Notes: generated by a model not told the origin, from the letters alone. 64,000 nt of DNA from JAJTDS01 sp964202895 (GCA_964202895.1 CAXNJM010000001.1:124001-188000); one strand, 5' to 3'; shown: positions 54,446-63,845, counted from the first letter of the stretch. A program made the numbers and translations.

Positions 54446-56623
54446 ATGAATCGTAAGAAAAATAACAAAAAATCTTTTAGCAATATTGCTTTAATGGCAG
54501 AAATATGCTTTGCTTCTTCGCTCTTATCGGGAGAATTAATCGCCTCAAACGATAAAAGTAACAACTCTAAGGAGTTATCAACCGTTACTGTAACTGCATC
54601 GCAGAAAAATAATTCTTTTATTGTCAATGATTCTAAATTATTTCAATTTCGTAAACCTCTACTTGAAACTCCGCAATCTATCAATGTAATTTCAAGGCAA
54701 TTATTAGATGATCAAAATGCAACCAACATGAAAGATAGTCTTAAAAATGTTGCAGGCATTAGTGCTACAGCAGGAGAGGGCAGTTCACAAGGTGATAATT
54801 TGACGATTAGAGGCTTTTCCGCTAGAAATGATTTCTTTATTGATGGCATTAGAGATTTTGGTAGCTATTATCGAGATCCTTTCAATCTTGAAAATATTGA
54901 AGTTATTCAAGGTCCTTCTTCGATTGCCTTTGGCAGAGGTTCCGCTGGTGGAGTTATAGAGCAAAATAGCAAAGAAGCGGTTCTTGACGATAAAAACAAA
55001 GTTAGTTTTGTTGGTGCGACTAATCAAACTTATCGCTCTACACTTGATATAAATAAAAAAATAACATCAATAAGTGGCTCTGCATTCCGTCTTAATATGA
55101 TGGCACATCAAAATTCATTTACGAGAAGAAATGAAGTTAAGAATCAAAGATATGGCATCGCACCTACTATTGGCTTTGGTCTTGATTCGGATTTTCGTTT
55201 AACGGTTAGTCATTTATTTCAAAAAGAGAATGATGTCCCTGACTATGGAATTCCTTGGTTTGGTGCTAGGCCATCAAATATCAGTCAAAGTAATTATTAC
55301 GGCTTTAAAGATGATTATCTAAAAACCAGTGTTAACATTACTACTGCTAAAATCGAATATGATATTAGCGACATTGTTAATATCAAAAATCAAACTCGTT
55401 ATGGCCGTTATATCCGAGATACTAGAGCTACTTACCCTTCTATATCAAGCTCTGTAGGCTTAACAACCCCTCTTAACAATATAAATGTAAGTCGCAACAT
55501 AATTGCAGTAAATAGCATTGAAACAATCGCCGCCAATCAATTAGATATTGCTTCAAAATTTAAAATTAAAGGCATAGATAATCAGCTAATTTCTGGAATC
55601 TTGATTTCAAGAGAATCTTCTACCCCTACTCGTTACGACTACAGCAATGTTGCTACGACGAGCTTGACTAACCCCAATAATAATGATATTTTTTCAGGAA
55701 ATCGTTCAACTCGCTTCTCGCTCAAAGCAAATATTGATACTGTTTCGTTATATGCTATTGATGTTATGGAGTTAAGTAAAAAGCTTAATTTTACAACCGC
55801 TATTCGCTTTGATAATTTAAAATCAACTCAAAATCAGTCAATTCCAACCTCACAAAAACTTTCTAGAACCGATAATGCAATTAATTATAACTTTGCATTG
55901 CTTTATAAATTAAACGAAAATTCTAGTTATTATTTTAATTACGGAACTTCTTTTAATCCCGCTTCAGATCAAATAGCTTTAACAGATAGTAGTTCAGTTA
56001 GCTTAGTCAATAGTGCGGTGGAAAAAAATAAGATTTATGAAATTGGCGGTAAATGGTCTTGGTTAAAGAAAAGTCTAAATAGTGCGGTTTCAATGTTTCG
56101 TATCGAAAAATATAATGCAAGAGAGAAAAATAGTAGCAATCTGTATGTAGTGGTTGGAGAGCAAAGAGTTGATGGAATTCAAGCTCAAATTACCGGCAAT
56201 ATTACCAATAAATTAAAAATTAACACTAGTTATAGTTTGTTAAACAGTAAGGTCGTTAAGTCTTTTGATAGCACAAGGTTAGGGCATCAATTAGTTAATG
56301 TGCCGTTACATAGTTTTAATGTTTTTAGCAACTATCAAGTGAGCAAAACTATTGAAATTGGGGGCGGTTTTAATGCCTTAGCAAAAAGATATGCAAGCAC
56401 TTCAAATGATACGAATGCTGGTGTTCCAAGAAGTGCATCTGGTTATTTAGTGGCTAATTTTATGGCTAAATATACCCCTCCTGCTAAATTAATCGAAGGA
56501 CTAGAAGTGCAGTTTAATATCGATAACTTATTCAACAAAAAATTTAGTGATCAAATTTATTCTTCTTATGTTGTTCCTGCGCAGGGTAGAGTAGCGACAA
56601 TAACTATTAACACTAAATTTTAG
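54446..56623 (+). CDS. fiu: TonB-dependent siderophore receptor (Fiu-like)
   Basis: 725-residue outer-membrane receptor. Signal peptide of about 35 residues, TonB box-like LSTVTVTAS, plug domain with ETPQSINVISRQLL, NLTIRGFSARNDFFIDGI, YYRDPFNLENIEVIQGPSSI and FGRGSAGGVI, then a beta-barrel ending in the C-terminal Phe of TITINTKF. The IRDFGSYYRDPFNLE motif is close to the Fiu/catecholate-siderophore group. A piuC (YbiX) gene immediately follows, as in other bacteria with Fiu. Specificity for a given siderophore is inference. Confidence 0.92.
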   Translation: MNRKKNNKKSFSNIALMAEICFASSLLSGELIASNDKSNNSKELSTVTVTASQKNNSFIVNDSKLFQFRKPLLETPQSINVISRQLLDDQNATNMKDSLKNVAGISATAGEGSSQGDNLTIRGFSARNDFFIDGIRDFGSYYRDPFNLENIEVIQGPSSIAFGRGSAGGVIEQNSKEAVLDDKNKVSFVGATNQTYRSTLDINKKITSISGSAFRLNMMAHQNSFTRRNEVKNQRYGIAPTIGFGLDSDFRLTVSHLFQKENDVPDYGIPWFGARPSNISQSNYYGFKDDYLKTSVNITTAKIEYDISDIVNIKNQTRYGRYIRDTRATYPSISSSVGLTTPLNNINVSRNIIAVNSIETIAANQLDIASKFKIKGIDNQLISGILISRESSTPTRYDYSNVATTSLTNPNNNDIFSGNRSTRFSLKANIDTVSLYAIDVMELSKKLNFTTAIRFDNLKSTQNQSIPTSQKLSRTDNAINYNFALLYKLNENSSYYFNYGTSFNPASDQIALTDSSSVSLVNSAVEKNKIYEIGGKWSWLKKSLNSAVSMFRIEKYNAREKNSSNLYVVVGEQRVDGIQAQITGNITNKLKINTSYSLLNSKVVKSFDSTRLGHQLVNVPLHSFNVFSNYQVSKTIEIGGGFNALAKRYASTSNDTNAGVPRSASGYLVANFMAKYTPPAKLIEGLEVQFNIDNLFNKKFSDQIYSSYVVPAQGRVATITINTKF

Positions 56624-56624
56624 C

Positions 56625-57332
56625 ATGATTATTACCATCAAGCAATTATTAAGTCAGCAACAATTAACAAAATTTAATCAAATTCTTGAGGGTTCTAATT
56701 GGTTAAATGGAAAAGCGACAGCTGGTCATCAGGCATTAAAAGTTAAAAATAATCAACAATTATTACCAGACAACCCTGTTATTAAATCTTTAAGCGATGA
56801 AATAATATCATCTCTTGAAGCTAATGATATTTTTATTTCCGCAACATTGCCAGCTAGAATTTTCCCTCCTGCTTTTAATCGTTACAATCAAGGAAACTCT
56901 TACGGAGCCCATATTGACAATGCTCTTCGCAGTTTTAATAATGCCAACAACTCTTCTAAAAATTGGTTTCGTAGCGACATTTCGGCAACATTATTTTTAA
57001 GCGATCCGGCTAGCTATGAAGGGGGTGAGTTAGTTATTAAGCACGATTTAGGGGTTCAGCAAATTAAACTCAATGCGGGCGATATAATTATTTATCCAGC
57101 CAATACTATTCATCAGGTAAATGAAGTTAAATCTGGCACGAGGCTAGCCTCTTTTTTTTGGATAGAGTCAATGATTAAAAGCACTGAGGAGAGATCTATT
57201 TTATTCAATATAGACAATAATATCAGAAATATTTCGCAAAAATTTAGAGAAAAAAATATTTCCGATAATCAAAATATTGTTGAATTAACTGGTATTTATC
57301 ATAATTTATTAAGAAAATGGGCAGAAATGTAG
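56625..57332 (+). CDS. piuC: PKHD-type Fe(II)/2-oxoglutarate hydroxylase PiuC
   Basis: 235 residues of the PiuC/YbiX family. Iron ligands fit the H-x-D...H pattern: YGAHIDNAL (His and Asp) and ANTIHQV (distal His), with Arg in GTRLASFFW for 2-oxoglutarate. The N-terminus QLLSQQQLTKFNQIL and GGELVIKHDLG are typical. It is one base after the receptor gene, so belongs to the iron operon. Its substrate is not established; co-occurrence with catecholate receptors suggests a role in siderophore use. Convergent with the ileS piece. Confidence 0.92.
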   Translation: MIITIKQLLSQQQLTKFNQILEGSNWLNGKATAGHQALKVKNNQQLLPDNPVIKSLSDEIISSLEANDIFISATLPARIFPPAFNRYNQGNSYGAHIDNALRSFNNANNSSKNWFRSDISATLFLSDPASYEGGELVIKHDLGVQQIKLNAGDIIIYPANTIHQVNEVKSGTRLASFFWIESMIKSTEERSILFNIDNNIRNISQKFREKNISDNQNIVELTGIYHNLLRKWAEM

Positions 57333-57333
57333 C

Positions 57334-59301
57334 CTATTTTTTATTTAATGATTGCCAAATAAACTCAGAAGTGAAAGGTAGCATTGGTGCTACTGCTTCA
57401 CAAATATTAATTAATACTGTATAAAGAACATTATAAGCATTTTGTTTGTCATTATCTATATTTCCTTCTTTTATCGACCTCCAAAAGCGATGACGATTTC
57501 TTCTTATGTACCAATTATTTAATATTTCAAAAAATCCAATAAATTGATGAGATGCCTCGATTGTATTATATTTAGCAAGATTTTCATCGATTGTTTTTAT
57601 CGCAACTTTCATTTTTGCTAAAATATATTTATCAAGAGGGTTTTCAAGATTGAGGCTGTTATATAAGCGATTTGCTTTTATTTTGTCTGCATTGGCATAA
57701 AGACAAAAGAAATTAAAGCTATTGATAAGTGGTTTTATTGCTAAGCGAAACATTTCTTTGACTACTTTGCCATCTTTATCAATTCTTAATTCTTGACCCT
57801 GCATCACTGGTTGAGATATCAAATAAAATCTCATAGCATCGCTACCAATAGTTGAAAAAATTTCAAGAGGATCTGTATAATTTCTTAATCTTTTTGATAA
57901 TTTTTGCGATTTTTCATCAAGAATTGTTCCGTGACAAATTACATTTTTGAAAGGTGCTTTATCAAATAGAGCTGTAGACAAAACCATTAAGGTGTAGAAC
58001 CAACCGCGGGTTTGAGCTAAATATTCAGTGATAAAATCTGCTGGAAAGTTTTTTTCAAATTTTTCTTTATTTTCAAATGGGTAATGCATTTGTGCAAAAG
58101 GCATAGAGCCACTTTCAAACCAGCAATCAAGGACATCGGTAACTCTTATCATTTTTGAACAATCTTGATGTTCAGGGTGATTAATGTCAGAACGAGGATC
58201 GCTTGGATTCAAACGGGAAAGATTGTCGATATAAGGGCGATGAAGATTGTCAATTTTTATACCAAAATCATTCTCTATTTCTGTGAGACTTCCGTAGACA
58301 TCGAGTCTTGGATATTTTTTATCAGTGCTTTTCCATACTGGAACTGGACAACCCCAGAAGCGATTTCTAGTAATAGACCAATCTCTTGCATTTTCAAGCC
58401 ATTTACCAAATTGACCTTCTTGCAAATGATTGGGAATCCAGTTTATTCCAGATTCTAATTGAGATAACCAATCGGTTTTACTTAGTTCGTAATAACAAGA
58501 AGTATATTTTTTATTTAAACTTGCTTTTGGGTAGCCGTTATCTTCTGTTTTGATTAATTTAAAACCGCATTTATCAAGCACTTTTTGTGAAGCGATGTTA
58601 TCAATTACGGTGCAGGCACATATTTCAGTTATTGGCAAATGTTCAAAACAATATCTTGTAAGACTTTTAGTGATTTCAGTGGCATAGCCTTTATTCCATG
58701 CTGATTTTACAAGTTGATAAGATATCTCTACCTTTCCTTCTTGAAAATTTTCATAACGAGGATGATAAAAACAAATTCCTGCTGTGCCAATAAATTCTAG
58801 GGTTTTTTTATCTAAAAGAATAAATCTTGGTAAGTTATGTTGTTTAAAATATTCTTGCCAATAAAGTATGTTTGCAATAGAAGATTCTCTGCTCATGATT
58901 GGCTCATCGGAGAAATAGTAGTATTTTCTAACTTCTGGATCGCTATACATTGATGCCAATTCTTCTAAATATTCAATTGACATTGGCTTTGCAATTAATC
59001 TTTTTGTTTCAAGAGAAACTATCTTTTTTATTGATGTATTATTTTTGTTTGAATCTTCAAAATCAGTCTTAAGAAAGGTTTTTCCATTATTTAGTTCGAC
59101 CATTCTTTCTTTGATATTGCTAACTTTAACATACCAAGAGCTAACCGCTTTATAAATTAATGGTGTATCCGTTCTCCAACAATGAGGATAATTATGAAGA
59201 TATTGTTCGGTTTTTAGCCAAGAGCCATTAGATTTAAGATACTTTATGATGTCGTCATTTGTTTCAAAAACTTGACGATTATTCAATGAAATTATTGCCA
59301 T
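57334..59301 (-). CDS. ileS: Isoleucyl-tRNA synthetase central piece with inserted GNAT acetyltransferase domain
   Basis: 655 residues, uninterrupted. Residues 1-72 match the end of the CP1 editing domain and its return to the catalytic core (HNYPHCWRTDTPLIY, SSWYVKVSNIKERM). Residues about 94-275 are a complete RimJ/RimL-type GNAT domain: LETKRLIAKPMS, YSDPEVRKYYYF, EFIGTAGICFY, KGYATEITKSL and DNIASQKVLDKCGFKLI. The synthetase resumes at INWIPNHLQEGQFGKWLENA (286-305), then CWFESGSMPFAQMHYPF, the KMSKS loop as KLSKR (467-471) and NWYIRRNRHRFW (596-607). It stops at IWQSLNKK in the anticodon-binding domain. The HIGH-containing N-terminus (about 350 residues) is absent and not in the window; the missing C-terminus is at 16415. 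Split enzyme or relic; the long intact frame favours function. It lies 29 bases after ubiB. Confidence 0.9.
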   Translation of the reverse strand: MAIISLNNRQVFETNDDIIKYLKSNGSWLKTEQYLHNYPHCWRTDTPLIYKAVSSWYVKVSNIKERMVELNNGKTFLKTDFEDSNKNNTSIKKIVSLETKRLIAKPMSIEYLEELASMYSDPEVRKYYYFSDEPIMSRESSIANILYWQEYFKQHNLPRFILLDKKTLEFIGTAGICFYHPRYENFQEGKVEISYQLVKSAWNKGYATEITKSLTRYCFEHLPITEICACTVIDNIASQKVLDKCGFKLIKTEDNGYPKASLNKKYTSCYYELSKTDWLSQLESGINWIPNHLQEGQFGKWLENARDWSITRNRFWGCPVPVWKSTDKKYPRLDVYGSLTEIENDFGIKIDNLHRPYIDNLSRLNPSDPRSDINHPEHQDCSKMIRVTDVLDCWFESGSMPFAQMHYPFENKEKFEKNFPADFITEYLAQTRGWFYTLMVLSTALFDKAPFKNVICHGTILDEKSQKLSKRLRNYTDPLEIFSTIGSDAMRFYLISQPVMQGQELRIDKDGKVVKEMFRLAIKPLINSFNFFCLYANADKIKANRLYNSLNLENPLDKYILAKMKVAIKTIDENLAKYNTIEASHQFIGFFEILNNWYIRRNRHRFWRSIKEGNIDNDKQNAYNVLYTVLINICEAVAPMLPFTSEFIWQSLNKK

Positions 59302-59330
59302 TATTAATTAAGGTTATTTTATCTTTAAAA

Positions 59331-60662
59331 TTATGATTTTATATAGATATCTTTGCTTATAAAATTTTTTAATATTTTTTTGAAAGATAATAAAATATCA
59401 GAAGCTGCTTCGCATATTCTTGCATCAAAACTCAAATGTTTAACTGCCCAATCCTTAACCCAAGGCCTAGCTATGTTCCACATATTAAGTTTTGGATCAA
59501 GCATTACTCCAACGCCTTCGACCAGCATTAAAGTTTTTTGTAATAATAATAGGTTTGGCTTGGTGTCCATTTGATATTCTCGAGTTAAATCTATTAAAGC
59601 AGAAATTAACTTAGAAAGAGATAGTTCTTCAACTGATACATCAACAATAGTTTCGCCAATTTTACGACATGATATTGCGAGGCTATCAAGATTTACATTT
59701 TCTTTTACTAGACCAGCTTCAATGTGTAGTTTGGCAACATTTTCATAATCGCGATTAACGAAACCAAGTAATATTTGAGCGATTGCAAGGCGAGTTTTTT
59801 TATCTATAATACCCATAATTCCAAAATCAACTACTGCGATATCGCTATTTTTCATGAGGAACAAATTACCAGGATGCATATCTCCATGAAAAAAACCATT
59901 AATATAAACTTGATTAAAATAGCTAATCACTAAATTCTTGGCAACTTGTGGGCGATCGAAAGCGATTGTGTTTAGTTTTTCTTGGTCTGACAAAGCTATT
60001 CCGTCTATCCATTCAATAACTAGAATATTTTTACTAGAGAATTTCCAAAAAATCTTTGGGACATAAAACCCTGAGATATTTTTTAAATCTTCCTTTAATT
60101 TAGAGCCATTGGCAGCTTCTTTTAATAGGTCTAATTCTGAGATGCTTGTTTCGACCAACAAATTAGATATTTCTAGTAAAAATTTAGCAAGAAATTTATC
60201 AAAGATTTTTATAATTTTTGCTAAAATTTTTATAGTTTCTATGTCTCTATTGATTACCTTAGATATATTTGGTCGTAATATTTTTACCGCTACTAATTCT
60301 TTGTTGTGAAGCATTGCACGATGAACTTGAGCTATAGAAGCTGATGCAATTGGATTAAATTCAAAATCAAGAAAGATTTGATGAAATGTTTGTGAAAATT
60401 CTTTTTCTAATGCTTTTTTTACTTTATTTTTTGAGAAAGGAGGCAGTTTGTCTTGAAATTTAGCAAGTGTTTTAGATAAATTATTTCCAATTAAATCTGG
60501 TCTTGTGGCAAGGGTTTGTCCTAATTTTATAAATGAAGGACCGGCCGAGTATAAGAAGAAGAAAATGGATTTATTTCTTAGGAACGGATAAAGAAAGATT
60601 GCGATAATGGCAAGCACCATCAATCTAATAATATTGAAAATACTTGAAATTGGTGTTGCCAT
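59331..60662 (-). CDS. ubiB: ABC1/UbiB family atypical kinase
   Basis: 443 residues. Family motifs: FIKLGQTLATRPDLI (KxGQ motif), SASIAQVHRAML, VAVKILRPNI (ATP-binding Lys), VIEWIDGI, FHGDMHPGNLFL (catalytic Asp region) and VDFGIMG (metal Asp). UbiB/ABC1 kinases support ubiquinone synthesis at the inner membrane. A pair of membrane segments is expected near the C-terminus but is weak here; a hydrophobic N-terminal stretch (about 11-30) is clear. In an operon between a small membrane protein and the ileS piece. Confidence 0.93.
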   Translation of the reverse strand: MATPISSIFNIIRLMVLAIIAIFLYPFLRNKSIFFFLYSAGPSFIKLGQTLATRPDLIGNNLSKTLAKFQDKLPPFSKNKVKKALEKEFSQTFHQIFLDFEFNPIASASIAQVHRAMLHNKELVAVKILRPNISKVINRDIETIKILAKIIKIFDKFLAKFLLEISNLLVETSISELDLLKEAANGSKLKEDLKNISGFYVPKIFWKFSSKNILVIEWIDGIALSDQEKLNTIAFDRPQVAKNLVISYFNQVYINGFFHGDMHPGNLFLMKNSDIAVVDFGIMGIIDKKTRLAIAQILLGFVNRDYENVAKLHIEAGLVKENVNLDSLAISCRKIGETIVDVSVEELSLSKLISALIDLTREYQMDTKPNLLLLQKTLMLVEGVGVMLDPKLNMWNIARPWVKDWAVKHLSFDARICEAASDILLSFKKILKNFISKDIYIKS

Positions 60663-60669
60663 TATTTTA

Positions 60670-61068
60670 TTAATATTTTTGGGCTTCTGTTGCTGGATTT
60701 TGTTGAGAAACTCCTGTTGCTCCAGTATTTGGAATTTGATTACCGTCTACAACTGGTTCAGCTGTAAATGCAGGCTGGGTATTGTGATTCATATCAACCA
60801 ACTTAGAGGTGTCTATTTCAGTGCCAGTCCAGCTAACTAAATTATTGAGTAATTGGCCTATAATATGAATTAAGTTATTTGTTACTTCTTGGAATCTTGA
60901 AAAGATAACTCTCAATGCATTGGCAGCATCAGGTGAAAGGTTTAGTATTTTTACTATATCGTCAATGGTTATAATGCCAACCATTAGCATGACAAAAGCA
61001 ACTGAAAAAACACCGGAAGCCATTAATATTACTGTTCTTAGTGCTAAAATATGGAGAATTGATATCAT
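60670..61068 (-). CDS. Hypothetical small membrane protein
   Basis: 132 residues. Two hydrophobic stretches at about 7-38 (VILMASGVFSVAFVMLMVG) and one amphipathic region at about 60-75. A Thr/Asn/Gln/Pro-rich hydrophilic tail follows (TAEPVVDGNQIPNTGATG). No family recognised. It ends seven bases before ubiB and is likely transcribed with it. Function unknown; a membrane partner of the UbiB complex is only speculation from position. Confidence 0.55.
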   Translation of the reverse strand: MISILHILALRTVILMASGVFSVAFVMLMVGIITIDDIVKILNLSPDAANALRVIFSRFQEVTNNLIHIIGQLLNNLVSWTGTEIDTSKLVDMNHNTQPAFTAEPVVDGNQIPNTGATGVSQQNPATEAQKY

Positions 61069-61268
61069 AAGAATTTGTGTGAATTATAAATTTATATTAG
61101 TATGAATCAAGATATATCTAGATTAAGAAATCAAGAAATCGAGAATTCGAGCAATTATTTTGTAAATAAGAAAATAAAAAGCAATATTTTTTTAAATAAT
61201 TATTTCATTTTAAAAAAAATAACTATTATTTAGTTCGAAATAAATTTAATAACTACAATTAAAATAAA

Positions 61269-62276
61269 ATGTCAAATATTTATAACACTGATATGGTGAT
61301 AATAGGCTCTGGACCAGTTGGTTTATTTACAATTTTTGAAGCTGGTATGTTAAAAATTAAGTGCCATATTGTAGATACTCTAGAGGTGATAGGTGGACAA
61401 TGCTCGGCTCTATATCCAGAAAAACCAATTTACGACATACCTGCTTGCCCTAAAATTTTGGCGAGTGAATTGATAGAAAGGCTTGAAGCTCAAGCAGAGC
61501 CATTCGACCCAGTTTATCACTTGAATCAAAGAGTGGAAAAACTAATACAAAATTCCGATAAAACATTTACTGTTGTAACTTCAAAAAATAATGAAATTAA
61601 TTGCAAGGCTGTTGTTATTGCTGCTGGTTGTGGTGCCTTTGGTCCTCATCGTCCACCGCTTGAAAATATTAGCGATTTTGAAGGAAAAAGTCTATTTTAT
61701 TCTGTTCGCTCAAAAGCAGAATTTAAAAATAAAAGAGTTGTAATTGCTGGAGGTGGGGATTCCGCAGTAGATTGGGCTTTAAATTTATCAGAAATTGCTG
61801 AAAAAATTTTTGTAGTTCATCGTAGAGATAAATTTAGATCTTCGCCAGAAAGCTCTTATCGTTTAAAGAGCCTTGCTAGTCAAGGTAAAATCGAATTAGT
61901 CACTCCTTTTCAGCTTGATGGAATAAATGGAACAGGTGGCATGATAAAAGAAGTTCTTGTAAAAGATTTTGATGGTAATATTAAAAAAATAGAAGCAGAT
62001 TATTTATTGGCATTCTTTGGTTTATCAATGGAGCTTGGTCCAATTGTTGATTGGGGCTTAAATCTTCATAAAAACTTTATTGAGGTTGAACAATCGACAA
62101 TGAAAACTTCAATAGAAGGAATTTATGCAGTTGGTGATATAGCTCACTATAAAAATAAATTAAAATTAATTTTAACTGGCTTCGCTGAATCTGCAAGTGC
62201 TTGTCATGATGCTTACAAAGCGGTTTACCCAGATCAAATACTTCATTTTGAATATTCAACTAGTAAAGGAATTTAA
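61269..62276 (+). CDS. Ferredoxin/flavodoxin-NADP+ reductase, thioredoxin-reductase-like type
   Basis: 335-residue FAD/NADPH flavoprotein. FAD motif DMVIIGSGPVGLFTIFEAG, the signature GGQCSALYPEKPIYDIPACP, and the NADPH loop VVIAGGGDSAVDWALNLSE; it lacks a redox CxxC, as in the YumC-type FNR family. C-terminal FAD-binding GIYAVGDIAHYKNKLKLILT. It supplies electrons to ferredoxin, for example for IspG and iron-sulfur cluster synthesis. Divergent from the minus-strand operon across 200 AT-rich bases with no obvious motif. Confidence 0.93.
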   Translation: MSNIYNTDMVIIGSGPVGLFTIFEAGMLKIKCHIVDTLEVIGGQCSALYPEKPIYDIPACPKILASELIERLEAQAEPFDPVYHLNQRVEKLIQNSDKTFTVVTSKNNEINCKAVVIAAGCGAFGPHRPPLENISDFEGKSLFYSVRSKAEFKNKRVVIAGGGDSAVDWALNLSEIAEKIFVVHRRDKFRSSPESSYRLKSLASQGKIELVTPFQLDGINGTGGMIKEVLVKDFDGNIKKIEADYLLAFFGLSMELGPIVDWGLNLHKNFIEVEQSTMKTSIEGIYAVGDIAHYKNKLKLILTGFAESASACHDAYKAVYPDQILHFEYSTSKGI

Positions 62277-62300
62277 ATTAATCAAGCAATAAATAAAAAT

Positions 62301-63101
62301 ATGAAAATCCTTTTTTGTGGAGATGTAGTTGGTAGGTCTGGAAGAAATGCGATTGCAGAAAATATAGAAAAAATAAAACAACAACATAAAATTGACTTCA
62401 CAATTATCAATTGCGACAATGCTTCTGGTGGCTTTGGAATCAATAAAAATACTTACGAAGAATTCATTAAACTTGGTGCGGATGTTTTAACGGGAGGAGA
62501 CCATATTTGGGATCAAAGCGAAATAACTAATTTCATTAATGAGAGTCAATATTTACTAAGACCTCTTAATTTTCCAAAAAGCACTCCGGGTAATGGAGTG
62601 AAAATATTTACCACCAGAGGTCAAAAAAAAATTATGGTAATACATTTGCTTGGACAAGTTTTTATAAAATATCAAGTTAACTGTCCGTTTGATGCAGTAA
62701 AATCAATAATTGAAAATAATGTTCTAGGAAGAGATGTTGATGCAATTTTCGTTGATTTTCATGCTGAAGCAACATCAGAAAAAATGGCACTTGCTAAGTT
62801 TTTAGATGGAAAAGTTAGTGCGGTAATTGGTACTCATACCCACATTCCAACTAATGATTGTCATGTTATGAAATTTGGAACGGCCTATCAAACTGATGCA
62901 GGAATGTGCGGAGATTATGATTCTGTTATCGGAATGGATCAAGATATTCCAATAAAATCTTTTGTTTATAAAAGAAAATTTGGAAAAATGAAGCCCGCTC
63001 AAGGCTCGGGAACATTATGTGGCACTATAGTTGAAATCAATAATGACGGTTTGGCAAAAAGCATATTTCCTATAAAAATTGGCGGAATAATAGGGGATTA
63101 A
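62301..63101 (+). CDS. YmdB family metallophosphoesterase
   Basis: 266 residues, calcineurin-like di-metal phosphodiesterase. Motifs: FCGDVVGRSGRNAI (metal Asp), INCDNASGGFGI, GADVLTGGDHIWDQ, VDFHAEATSEKMALA and IGTHTHIPTND (metal His residues). This family acts on 2',3'-cyclic nucleotides in Bacillus YmdB; here the substrate is not established. Located between the reductase and rplM. Confidence 0.92.
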   Translation: MKILFCGDVVGRSGRNAIAENIEKIKQQHKIDFTIINCDNASGGFGINKNTYEEFIKLGADVLTGGDHIWDQSEITNFINESQYLLRPLNFPKSTPGNGVKIFTTRGQKKIMVIHLLGQVFIKYQVNCPFDAVKSIIENNVLGRDVDAIFVDFHAEATSEKMALAKFLDGKVSAVIGTHTHIPTNDCHVMKFGTAYQTDAGMCGDYDSVIGMDQDIPIKSFVYKRKFGKMKPAQGSGTLCGTIVEINNDGLAKSIFPIKIGGIIGD

Positions 63102-63368
63102 TTTTTTGTCTCTTGTTATTTGAATGGTGTTGTAAATTTATTTTATTTAAAATTTAAAAAACTTATTGACTAATAAGAAAATAATAATTAAATTTCTGGG
63201 AGATTTAATTGCAGAGCTTTTTAGTAGTGTTTTGCTTAGTTTTCTACTTAAAAATAAGAGGTATAAACCCACTTTTATACCAAACTTAATGTTTCTGTAT
63301 TATAAAAATCATTTTATTTTTGTTGTTATTTTTAACAAATTCCTAATTTACTTATATATTTATAAAAA

Positions 63369-63833
63369 ATGTTTAAAACATATGTAGCAAAGCCTAGTGA
63401 AATAACTAGAAAATGGTGGCTTATCGATGCCGAAAATCTCGTGGTGGGCAGATTATCAGCGATAGTAGCAAATATAATTCGCGGTAAACATAAAGCGACT
63501 TTCACTCCAAACATAGATTGCGGAGATTGTGTAATAATTATAAACGCTGAAAAGGTCAAATTCACAGGGAAGAAATATGCGAATAAAAAATATTACTGGC
63601 ATACTGGTCATCCCGGTGGAATCAAAGAAAGAACTGCTAGAGAAATAATCGAAGGAAAATTTCCAGAAAGAATAATTGAAAACTCTGTATCGAGAATGAT
63701 ATCTCGTGGTCCACTGCAAAGAGACATAATGACCAAGCTTTATATATACAAAGGCTCAGAGCATAAACATCAGGCTCAAACTCCACAAAAGCTTGACATA
63801 GCTAGTTTAAATCGTAAAAATTCAAATGCTTAA
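63369..63833 (+). CDS. rplM: 50S ribosomal protein L13
   Basis: 154 residues of L13, full length. Motifs: TYVAKPSEITRKWWLIDAEN, VVGRLSAIVANIIRGKHKAT, FTPNIDCGDCVIIINAEKV, YYWHTGHPGGIKERTA and MISRGPLQRDIMTKLYIYKG. Followed after 12 bases by rpsI, the conserved L13-S9 operon. The 267 bases upstream (63102-63368) hold no supported gene. Confidence 0.98.
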   Translation: MFKTYVAKPSEITRKWWLIDAENLVVGRLSAIVANIIRGKHKATFTPNIDCGDCVIIINAEKVKFTGKKYANKKYYWHTGHPGGIKERTAREIIEGKFPERIIENSVSRMISRGPLQRDIMTKLYIYKGSEHKHQAQTPQKLDIASLNRKNSNA

Positions 63834-63845
63834 AGTTTTATAAAT

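Noticed and set aside
57889..57903. KLSKR as a sign that the synthetase is dead
   Set aside because: KMSKR is normal in this IleS type, and a Met to Leu change is conservative, so catalysis is not excluded by it.
63166..63387. 73-codon hydrophobic open frame before rplM
   Set aside because: TTG start, Phe/Leu/Lys-rich by base composition, overlaps the rplM start, no recognisable motif.
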